Notes under the pieces: generated by a model
The model's input: the letters and a program-made list of their open reading frames with translations, nothing else
What the model was told of the DNA's origin: nothing
The model's database searches: none
In this document: positions 1 to 6,188 of the stretch, piece by piece
How positions within the stretch are numbered: the stretch's first letter is position 1
How the letters are laid out: each line of letters starts with the position of its first letter
Translations under genes and position numbers: made by a program
Assembly (NCBI GenBank): GCA_052034685.1
Contig: JBPOIH010000013.1
Span: 1-12,234 of the forward strand
Length of the DNA: 12,234 nucleotides
Direction: 5' to 3'
DNA from: CAYUUR01 sp052034685
GTDB lineage: Bacteria > Patescibacteriota > Saccharimonadia > Saccharimonadales > CAYUUR01

Positions 1-1023
1 TAAATAAAGGTTTCCGTCTATCGGATCAATCGTCATATCATACACAAGATCATTAAATGCTAAATCTAAATCGGTCACAACACCGGTAGCAGCGCTAAAC
101 GCTGCAAAGTAAGAGCGGGTTTCAGCACCTGAATTCACATTGTCAAAGAATCCGCCAGCATATATCGTACTGCCGATTTTTTCCACACTATACACATCTG
201 GGCAGTGTCCAAGGTCGGCATCCTCGCCTGAATACCTTATATCCGGGGCGAATGCCTCATCAGGCGTACCGCTGCTCGAGTCAACAACTGCCAAACCGCG
301 CGAAGTGTGCTCCCCCACTGCATAGAAATGACCAACTATGTATAGACGATCTGCGTTTGCATCGAACAGTAAGTCATACACTGTTTTTCCCACCCCTTCA
401 TCACATGTTACTGTGTCGATATCTGCATCGAATGTCGTGGCTGTCGAGGTATTGGTGTTGAAAGCTGCCAGGTCACTCCGACTCGTGCCGCCATTGACTG
501 TCGTGAAGCTTCCGCCAGCATACAGGATATCTTCATCCTGATTAAGCTCAAGGGTATGGACCGTGCCATTCACGTTTGGGTTAAATGCCATCACAAGGCC
601 TGTTTCTGAATGGACTGCCGCGAGATTATTCCTGGTCGTTGACCCGTTAGCAGTATTGAAGCCACCGCCAACGTACAACGTTGAATTGCCCTCATCAAGT
701 GCAAAAGAGTTAACTACATCAGGGTTATCCCCATCCGCATAAATGCTCGGATTAAAGTCTGGATCGACAGAATTATCACTCAGTATTCGGGCCACGTTAC
801 GTCGAGAAACTCCGTCAACCATCGTAAACCTTCCACCAATATACACAGATCCATCTGACGATGCAGCCGTAGCATATACTTCGCCGTTTGTTTCAGGAAA
901 ATCAGCAATCGCCGTGTCCTGCAAAGCCGCATGAACACTCACTGGAGCGAGTAGAGTGATCACACTAATCACTGTAAGGCCTATTGCCAAAGAGAACGCG
1001 GTCATTCTTCGCGCCAAACTCAT
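1..1023 (-). CDS. Secreted delta-60-repeat beta-propeller protein, third paralogue (C-terminal part beyond window)
   Basis: The frame is open from the ATG at 1023 to the window edge (341 codons, no stop), so the 3' end is missing. Residues 1-32 form a signal peptide: basic MSLARRM start, hydrophobic core, and a V-H-A cleavage site before Ala33. The mature part shows delta-60 (DUF5122-type) blades with the signature Y-x-GG-x-F...R-x-x-[LIV]-A: blades 1-5 are complete and the sixth is cut. The phrase SVDPDFNPS after blade 1 is the family's typical D-x-x-F ending. Its only cysteines, C207 and C274, flank blade 4, as in the two upstream paralogues. By analogy the missing end should hold the Asp-rich hinge, an anchor domain and a sorting signal. 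The start is strongly supported by AAGGAGG five bases upstream, and the ATG overlaps the preceding gene's TGA by 4 bp. Role: probably surface binding; the ligand is unknown. Confidence 0.85.
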   Translation of the reverse strand, partial: MSLARRMTAFSLAIGLTVISVITLLAPVSVHAALQDTAIADFPETNGEVYATAASSDGSVYIGGRFTMVDGVSRRNVARILSDNSVDPDFNPSIYADGDNPDVVNSFALDEGNSTLYVGGGFNTANGSTTRNNLAAVHSETGLVMAFNPNVNGTVHTLELNQDEDILYAGGSFTTVNGGTSRSDLAAFNTNTSTATTFDADIDTVTCDEGVGKTVYDLLFDANADRLYIVGHFYAVGEHTSRGLAVVDSSSGTPDEAFAPDIRYSGEDADLGHCPDVYSVEKIGSTIYAGGFFDNVNSGAETRSYFAAFSAATGVVTDLDLAFNDLVYDMTIDPIDGNLYL

Positions 1024-1035
1024 ACACGCCTCCTT
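1020..1035 (-). promoter_or_regulatory. Overprinted ribosome binding site and ATGA stop-start junction (second to third propeller gene)
   Basis: AAGGAGG (1035-1029) is a full-strength Shine-Dalgarno sequence five bases from the ATG at 1023. It lies wholly inside the final Arg codons of the upstream gene (CAG AGA AGG AGG CGT GTA TGA), so the same bases encode the basic RRRR tail. The TGA (1022-1020) overlaps the ATG by 4 bp, which favours re-initiation by terminating ribosomes. Confidence 0.85.
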
Positions 1036-2894
1036 CTCTGGGAGACCAATAGAACCGCCCCCACACCCACCAACGCCACTATTGAGATGTATGTGTTCAT
1101 TAACTTACTGCCAGTGTCGGCGAGCGCTTGACTGTCCACGTCAGTCATCGCCAAAGACACCGGATCAGTGATACTGCCATCGGCTGCGCTGTCTAGGTCG
1201 TAGTCTCCGCCGTCGGTGAGGTTGTAGGTCAGGTTCAGGGTTGGTTGTCCGTCTATGGTTTCGTTGGTGAGAGTGGTGCTGGTGGGGGCGGCGGTTGGGA
1301 GATCTTGGTAGCTGGTGGTAGATGGGAAGTATTTCTTGGGAGTGAGGGTGGTAGGGTTGAGGTTGTCTGGGTTGGGATAGAAGAGTGATACTGCTATGGT
1401 GTCTCCAGGAGTTACGCCAGAGATGGTGAAGCCGGTGAGGCCAAAGAGATGGGTGAAGCCATCTTCAGTGGGAGCAGTGGTGGCGGTGGTGGTAGAGAGC
1501 GTGGTGCCGGAGGGAGAAACAATGGTGACGTATTCATTAGAGTCAGTATTGAGGATGGAGGTGACGTTAGCTTGTTGGAAGTCGGGGATAGCGTCGTTGT
1601 TGGCGTCACCATTGTTGGGGGCGGCTTGTTCTTCTGTGTTGGGGGTACCGTCTGAGTCTTGATCAGAGTTGAGGAAGGCGGCGATGCCAACACGTGGACT
1701 GCCACCTACCTGATCGAAGCTGCCGCCAGCGTAGAGAGTACCGTTTGAGCTGAATGCGAGTGCGTGCACAGTGTATTGACTTTCTTCTGTAGTGATATTT
1801 GGGTTAAATGTTGTAAGTTCGTTCGTAGCAAGGTTGATCTCGGCTAGCTCATTGCGAGTTGTACCATCGACTGACGAGAAGCCGCCGCCAACAAAAAGCG
1901 ACTCTGTAATCTCGTTGTACTTCAGAGCATAAACGAAACCGTTGACTGACACATCAAGTGGCAGCGCATCCCCCGTTGTCTTGCTGACAGCTGCTAGATT
2001 CTGTCGTTCTATGGTTCCATTCACCCTATTGAGCTTGCCGCCAGCATAGACAGCATCATCAGATACCGCAACAGAATACACAGTACTGCACGCACTTGGC
2101 GCTGATGTGGTATCTCGTATATTGGGATTGAAATTCATATCAAGCGCTCCTGTAGTCGCATCTACCCTGGCTAAGCCTCGACGATGCGTACTGCCAGGAC
2201 CAAAGCCAAACACATGTCCGGCAACATACAGCTGATTATCTTCTGTGTCGTAATGGAGCGCATACACCGTATCTCCCCCATCATAACAGTCATAGGAATT
2301 TACAACTGCGTCAAATGAGGTCACTTCTCCTGTAGTTGCATCAAACGCAGCAAGGTCCGTACGGTCTACATTACCGTTAACCACTGAAAAACCACCACCA
2401 GCGTAAACAAGTCCTGCCTCTTCATTGAGCTCTAGCGTATTTACGACCCCAGCTTCACCAATAAAAACATTTGGGTTGAAAGCCGTTGCGACACCGTTAA
2501 TAGCCGAGAATGCAGCTACGCCATTACGAGTAGTGGCGCCGTTGACAGTCGAAAATAAGCCACCAGCATAAATCGTAGCGTCGTCTGATGAAATAGCTAT
2601 TGCCGTTACTTGAGAATCTACATTAGGATTAAAATCTGGATCGATCGTGTTATCGGGTAGTATTTTAGCAATCCTGTTGCGCGCTACCCCGCCGATTTGA
2701 GTAAAACTGCCGCCGACATACACCGCTCCGTCAGAAGCTACGTCTATCGCATGGATCTCGCCATTTGCCTGCGGGAAGTCGGCAACTGGCACACTGGAGA
2801 AAGCGGCGAAAACAGCGGTTGGTGAGATCAGGAAGGTCAGGCTGCTAGTAAGTAGGAGGGATGCGACGAGGAGGCGCTTTGTTTTGCTCATCAT
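1020..2894 (-). CDS. LADTG-anchored seven-bladed delta-60-repeat surface protein (second paralogue)
   Basis: This 624-aa exported protein has a signal peptide (residues 1-30, A-V-F-A before Ala31). Seven delta-60/DUF5122 blades follow, with GG-x-F-type motifs near residues 61, 111, 166, 225 (variant VAGHVF), 285, 336 and 390. About 55-60 residues separate them, which is enough to close a seven-bladed propeller. A thrombospondin-3-like Asp/Asn hinge (about 409-438) has DSDGTPNTEEQ and DANNDAIPD. A domain at 440-580 ends in LTDGGDYDLD...ITDP, resembling the choice-of-anchor U family. LADTG (591-595), a hydrophobic segment and the tail RRRRV form a sorting signal. C203 and C269, the only cysteines, flank blade 4. 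The start is either of two adjacent ATGs; the first is preferred because AGAAAGG lies 7 nt upstream. The gene overlaps both neighbours by 4 bp. Its 3' third is unusually C-rich on the coding strand. Family assignment comes from motif reading, not a search. Confidence 0.9.
   Translation of the reverse strand: MMSKTKRLLVASLLLTSSLTFLISPTAVFAAFSSVPVADFPQANGEIHAIDVASDGAVYVGGSFTQIGGVARNRIAKILPDNTIDPDFNPNVDSQVTAIAISSDDATIYAGGLFSTVNGATTRNGVAAFSAINGVATAFNPNVFIGEAGVVNTLELNEEAGLVYAGGGFSVVNGNVDRTDLAAFDATTGEVTSFDAVVNSYDCYDGGDTVYALHYDTEDNQLYVAGHVFGFGPGSTHRRGLARVDATTGALDMNFNPNIRDTTSAPSACSTVYSVAVSDDAVYAGGKLNRVNGTIERQNLAAVSKTTGDALPLDVSVNGFVYALKYNEITESLFVGGGFSSVDGTTRNELAEINLATNELTTFNPNITTEESQYTVHALAFSSNGTLYAGGSFDQVGGSPRVGIAAFLNSDQDSDGTPNTEEQAAPNNGDANNDAIPDFQQANVTSILNTDSNEYVTIVSPSGTTLSTTTATTAPTEDGFTHLFGLTGFTISGVTPGDTIAVSLFYPNPDNLNPTTLTPKKYFPSTTSYQDLPTAAPTSTTLTNETIDGQPTLNLTYNLTDGGDYDLDSAADGSITDPVSLAMTDVDSQALADTGSKLMNTYISIVALVGVGAVLLVSQRRRRV
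1593..1659. repeat. 67-bp near-identical hinge segment, copy in second propeller gene
   Basis: This segment encodes most of the Asp/Asn-rich hinge after the propeller (DSDGTPNTEEQAAPNNGDAN region). It aligns without gaps to 3428-3494 in the first propeller gene with four mismatches by hand count (63/67). The flanking propeller sequences are far less alike, so this is a local block of high identity rather than whole-gene similarity. Confidence 0.8.
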
Positions 2895-2908
2895 ATATAT
2901 ACCTTTCT
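2891..2908 (-). promoter_or_regulatory. Overprinted ribosome binding site and ATGA stop-start junction (first to second propeller gene)
   Basis: AGAAAGG (2908-2902) lies 7 nt before the ATG at 2894 and encodes the Arg-Lys of the upstream protein's tail (AGA AAG GTA TAT ATA TGA). The stop at 2893-2891 overlaps the ATG by 4 bp. A second in-frame ATG follows at once. The arrangement mirrors the next junction with a weaker Shine-Dalgarno sequence. Confidence 0.75.
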
Positions 2909-4768
2909 GGCCTTGTAGAGTCCTGCTGTCATGAGAATTGTGGCGACGAGGAGGCTGAGGCGGGTGCTTGAACCGGTGTCAGCGAGAGCTCCCGCGTCTG
3001 AGGTGGCGAGTGATACGGGGTCAGTAATTTGGCCGTTTGTCGTGCCATCGAGGTCGTAGGTGCCGCCATCGGTAAGGGAGTAGCTGAGTTGCAGCGTTGC
3101 CTGGCTATCTATAGTGACGGTAGTGATCGCTGCTCCGTTGATTGTTTGATATGACTGGCTTGCTGGGAAATATTTGCGCGCAGTCAGTGTGGATGGGTCA
3201 GTATCGCTTGGAAAGTAGATGTTTACTGGGATAGTCGCGCCAGTATCAAGCCCAGTAACCGTAAAACCAATAAGCCCAAACAAATGAGTATAGCGACCAT
3301 CGCTTGGGGCGCTTTCCGTTGAGGCAGTCGAAATGGTAGTTCCCTCGGGCACCACAACAGTTACATATTGGTTTGTTTCGGTGTTCAAGAGTGATGACAC
3401 ATGTGGCTGTTCGGCATCTGGGGTGCCGTCATTGTTGGCGTCACCATTGTTTGGGGCAGCTTGTTCTTCTGTGTTAGGGGTACCGTCTGAGTCTAGGTCG
3501 GGGTCTTGGAAGGCGGCGAGGCCGTTGCGGGAAACTCCTCCTACTCGATAAAAGGTACCGCCTACATAGAGCGTACCGTCAGTGTGAGACGTCAGTGCAT
3601 GAACACTATTTGCGTTACTCGTAATGTTTGGGTTGAAGTCTGTAAGCTGGCCTGTACCCGTGTCTACTTCTGCAAGTTCATTACGAGCTACTCCATTAAC
3701 TTGAGAGATTGATCCTCCAATAAGTAACGTATCAGACGCTTGCCTATAGCCAAGAGTGAAGACATACTCATCAACAATTAAGCTTGGGTTAAACGAAGTT
3801 ACGGTGCCATCAGTCGTGTTAAAAGCTGCCAGATTTGAACGCGATGCAGAACCATTGACCGTGTCAAACATGCCGCCTGCGAATATCGTATTCCCATACC
3901 GCTCAATAGAATACACATAGGCACATAGTTGTTCTGTAGAGGAAATATCAGTGTCATAGCCTTCGTCAAGCGCCCCCGTCTCCGGATCGACGCGCGCTAT
4001 ACCGCCTCGTGCCGTATCACTAAAACTACCAAAATGCCCGGCAACATATAGTTGGCTATTGGCGCTGTCGTAATCGAGGTCGTAAACCGTTTTTGAGATA
4101 CATGCAAAATTGCTGATATCAGCGTTAAAAGCCGTTACCGTACCAGTGCTCATACTAAATGCGGCCAGGTCAACACGCTCGGTAGCCCCATTCACATAGC
4201 CAAAAGCACCTCCTGCGTAGATGGTCTGATTGTCATGATTAATTGCCAGGGCGTTAACTGTTCCTGCGTAATCAAACGGATCATTTCCATAGATAATGTT
4301 TGGGTTAAAGCTCGTGACAACGCCCGATTGCCCATCAACGGCGGCGAGGCCGTTCCTGTTTACATTACCGTTAACGGTATCAAACCCCCCGCCAATATAT
4401 AGCACATCCGCTTGTTCATCATATGCAAGAGCTCTTACCGCATAAGTAAGCTCTTCTGAAGAACCATCAGCTAGATCAGGGTCAAAATCCGGGTCGACAC
4501 TGCCGTCCGCCAATATACGAGCCACGTCATTCCTACTCACCCCGCCGATGGTCGTAAACTGACCCCCCACATATACCGAACCATCTGAACCTTCAACGAT
4601 AGCGTAGACTGCCCCATTTGTATTCGTTTGTGGGAAGTCTGCTACTGCCGTACTCTCTATCGCAGCACTAACCGGTAACGGGCTTAACGTAGGCAGGAAT
4701 AGGCTAGCTACTAGAACTAGAATTGCTAGTGTGGTTTTTGTGTGCATTAGTAGTGCTTTGGTACCCAA
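2891..4768 (-). CDS. LADTG-anchored seven-bladed delta-60-repeat surface protein (first paralogue)
   Basis: This is the first gene of the propeller operon (625 aa from a TTG start). It has a signal peptide (to about residue 35, P-V-S-A), then seven delta-60/DUF5122 blades with GG motifs near residues 68, 126, 186, 243 (variant VAGHF), 298, 351 and 403. The linkers end in the typical FNPN or DFDPD. An Asp/Asn hinge (422-451, DSDGTPNTEEQ, DANNDGTPD) precedes an anchor-U-like domain with LTDGGTYDLDG and NGQITDP. LADTG (595-599), a hydrophobic stretch and the basic tail KARKVYI make a sorting signal. The only cysteines, C223 and C282, bracket blade 4. I prefer the TTG because AAGAGAG sits 7 nt upstream and a promoter predicts a 20-nt leader. 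The in-frame ATG at 4747 (618 aa) has no nearby Shine-Dalgarno sequence but would also leave a good signal peptide. Predicted role: wall-attached binding protein; ligand unknown. Confidence 0.9.
   Translation of the reverse strand: MGTKALLMHTKTTLAILVLVASLFLPTLSPLPVSAAIESTAVADFPQTNTNGAVYAIVEGSDGSVYVGGQFTTIGGVSRNDVARILADGSVDPDFDPDLADGSSEELTYAVRALAYDEQADVLYIGGGFDTVNGNVNRNGLAAVDGQSGVVTSFNPNIIYGNDPFDYAGTVNALAINHDNQTIYAGGAFGYVNGATERVDLAAFSMSTGTVTAFNADISNFACISKTVYDLDYDSANSQLYVAGHFGSFSDTARGGIARVDPETGALDEGYDTDISSTEQLCAYVYSIERYGNTIFAGGMFDTVNGSASRSNLAAFNTTDGTVTSFNPSLIVDEYVFTLGYRQASDTLLIGGSISQVNGVARNELAEVDTGTGQLTDFNPNITSNANSVHALTSHTDGTLYVGGTFYRVGGVSRNGLAAFQDPDLDSDGTPNTEEQAAPNNGDANNDGTPDAEQPHVSSLLNTETNQYVTVVVPEGTTISTASTESAPSDGRYTHLFGLIGFTVTGLDTGATIPVNIYFPSDTDPSTLTARKYFPASQSYQTINGAAITTVTIDSQATLQLSYSLTDGGTYDLDGTTNGQITDPVSLATSDAGALADTGSSTRLSLLVATILMTAGLYKARKVYI
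3428..3494. repeat. 67-bp near-identical hinge segment, copy in first propeller gene
   Basis: Partner of the copy at 1593-1659, in the same orientation and at the same place in the protein (about residues 426-448, between blade seven and the anchor-U-like domain). As a direct repeat about 1.8 kb apart it could support recombination that deletes or exchanges one propeller. Confidence 0.8.
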
Positions 4769-4794
4769 AATAACGCTCTCTTGTTATTAGAGTT

Positions 4795-4824
4795 AGTTTA
4801 GCATAAGCACGGTGAGAGTGACAA
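4795..4824 (-). promoter_or_regulatory. Promoter of the propeller operon
   Basis: Reading the minus strand, TTGTCA (4824-4819, 5/6 to the -35 consensus) is followed after 18 bases by TAAACT (4800-4795), which is preceded by TGC, giving an extended -10. The expected transcription start is near 4788, leaving a 20-nt leader that contains AAGAGAG before the TTG start. It lies in the 92-bp gap after pgk, so the three surface-protein genes can be expressed separately from the glycolytic genes. Confidence 0.6.
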
Positions 4825-4860
4825 CGAAATTAGCTGCGAGCTGGATGAGATTAATTTGAG

Positions 4861-6174
4861 CTATTCGTCTTGGAGAACTTCGACGCCTGGAAGTTTTTTG
4901 CCGGCCATCAATTCTAGCGTTGCTCCGCCGCCGGTAGATACGTGATCAAACTGATCTATCAAGCCACGTTCTTGAATGTACGCAACGGTGTCGCCGCCGC
5001 CAACTACACTGTATGGACGGTGCCCGTACTCACCAAGAATCGCGTCAATCACCGTATCAGTACCATGCGCAAACGGGCCGACAGGACCTTGTCCGTTCAC
5101 CGGCTCAACTTCTGTAATACCCATACTGCCATTCCAAATTACTGTGTGTGCCAACTGCAACCCACCAGCGATAAACGCACCTGAGAACGGCCCGATATCG
5201 AGTATTCTTTCGTCAGCTTTTATTCGTGATGCTTCACGAGGTGGCTGTTTCGGATAGTTCTCCACCGTGGCAATCACATGTGCATCCCAGTCAACGATGC
5301 GCGTGTGAGCAGAAGGGTCTATCTTTGAAGCAACGACGCCGTCTTGTGGTAAATAAAAAGTGAATTGTTGTTTTGCAGATTTAGCACGTGCCTTTTCTAT
5401 GATGTCTTTGGCGATTGGCACTTCCTCTGGCTCAACCAAACTCTTGCCAGTCTCGATGCCTTCTGCGAGCAAGAAAGTGTTCGCCATCGCCCCGCCCACG
5501 GCAACAAAATCTGCAGTATCAATCAGCTTCTCAAGTACATCGATTTTATCGGCAATTTTGGCGCCGCCAATGATAGCTGCAAGTGGTCGCTGAGGGTTGT
5601 GCATCACACCCAGGATTGTGCTAACCTCTCGCTCAAGCAATAGACCGGCCACCGATGGCAAGTACGCCGTAATGCCAGCTGTCGAAGCATGGGCACGATG
5701 CACCACGCCAAATCCATCCTGCACAAACACATCAGCCAACCCGGCAAGCTGCTTGGCAAATGCTGCGTCATTGGCTTCTTCTTCTGGATAAAAACGAACG
5801 TTCTCTAACAACAGGATCTGTTTCTTCTTGAGTTTCTTGGCTGTCTTCTCCACAGTCTCACCAATGCAATCAGTCGCAAAAAGCACCTCTCGATGTAACA
5901 ATTCCGACAAACGCTTTGCTACTGGCTCAAGGCTTAGATGTTTGTCGTTTTTGTCTTTCGGCCGGCCCATGTGCGAAATAACTACAATTTTGCAGTTTTG
6001 TTCAATGAGATAGTTAATCGTCTCGAGCGATTGTTTAATACGATAATCATCAACTATCGAACCATCGGCTTTGAGTGGCACATTGTAATCGGCGCGTAGC
6101 AATACTCGCTTGCCTTTCAGTAGAGTATTGCGTACTGTTTTCTTCTGAAACTGCCGCCCACCAATACGGGTCAT
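4861..6174 (-). CDS. pgk: Phosphoglycerate kinase
   Basis: Catalyses the reversible transfer of phosphate from 1,3-bisphosphoglycerate to ADP, giving 3-phosphoglycerate and ATP, in cytosolic glycolysis. The 437-aa protein carries the family signature VLLRADYNVP (24-33), the substrate-site stretch SHMGRP (67-72), LENVRF (123-128), HRAHAST (159-165), GGAKIADK (203-210), WNGSMG (347-352) and the nucleotide-site VGGGDT (391-396), ending in GVEVLQ. It is about 40 residues longer than typical bacterial enzymes of 390-400 aa. The extra length is partly an 8-residue N-terminal extension and partly a longer segment around 283-322. QDGFG (152-156) replaces the usual NDAFG. The ATG overlaps the pyk stop as ATGA, with AAGG 10 nt upstream, so the two are probably translationally coupled. 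Downstream, 92 bp separate it from the propeller operon. Confidence 0.97.
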   Translation of the reverse strand: MTRIGGRQFQKKTVRNTLLKGKRVLLRADYNVPLKADGSIVDDYRIKQSLETINYLIEQNCKIVVISHMGRPKDKNDKHLSLEPVAKRLSELLHREVLFATDCIGETVEKTAKKLKKKQILLLENVRFYPEEEANDAAFAKQLAGLADVFVQDGFGVVHRAHASTAGITAYLPSVAGLLLEREVSTILGVMHNPQRPLAAIIGGAKIADKIDVLEKLIDTADFVAVGGAMANTFLLAEGIETGKSLVEPEEVPIAKDIIEKARAKSAKQQFTFYLPQDGVVASKIDPSAHTRIVDWDAHVIATVENYPKQPPREASRIKADERILDIGPFSGAFIAGGLQLAHTVIWNGSMGITEVEPVNGQGPVGPFAHGTDTVIDAILGEYGHRPYSVVGGGDTVAYIQERGLIDQFDHVSTGGGATLELMAGKKLPGVEVLQDE

Positions 6175-6188
6175 AATACGCGTACCTT
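6171..6188 (-). promoter_or_regulatory. pyk-pgk ATGA stop-start junction with Shine-Dalgarno sequence
   Basis: The pyk stop TGA (6173-6171) overlaps the pgk ATG (6174-6172) by 4 bp, and AAGG (6188-6185) lies 10 nt upstream inside pyk. The spacing is a little long, so translational coupling probably contributes to pgk expression. Confidence 0.65.

Noticed and set aside
1260..1500. Possible G-quadruplexes in the G-rich plus strand
   Set aside because: The runs are mostly only two or three G long, the mRNA would be C-rich, and the richness follows from Thr/Pro codons of the gene on the other strand.
1396..1705. Overlapping open frames on both strands within the second propeller gene
   Set aside because: They are low-complexity products of the skewed composition there, with no start signals or domain content, and they lie inside a well-supported gene.
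2863..2955. Repeated 13-mer GCGACGAGGAGGC at 2863-2875 and 2943-2955
   Set aside because: Both copies encode Leu-Leu-Val-Ala in hydrophobic segments (a signal peptide and a membrane anchor), so codon coincidence explains it.
4832..4842. Small inverted repeat AGCT-GCG-AGCT as a pgk terminator
   Set aside because: The stem is only 4 bp with a 3-base loop, and no T-run follows on the transcribed strand.
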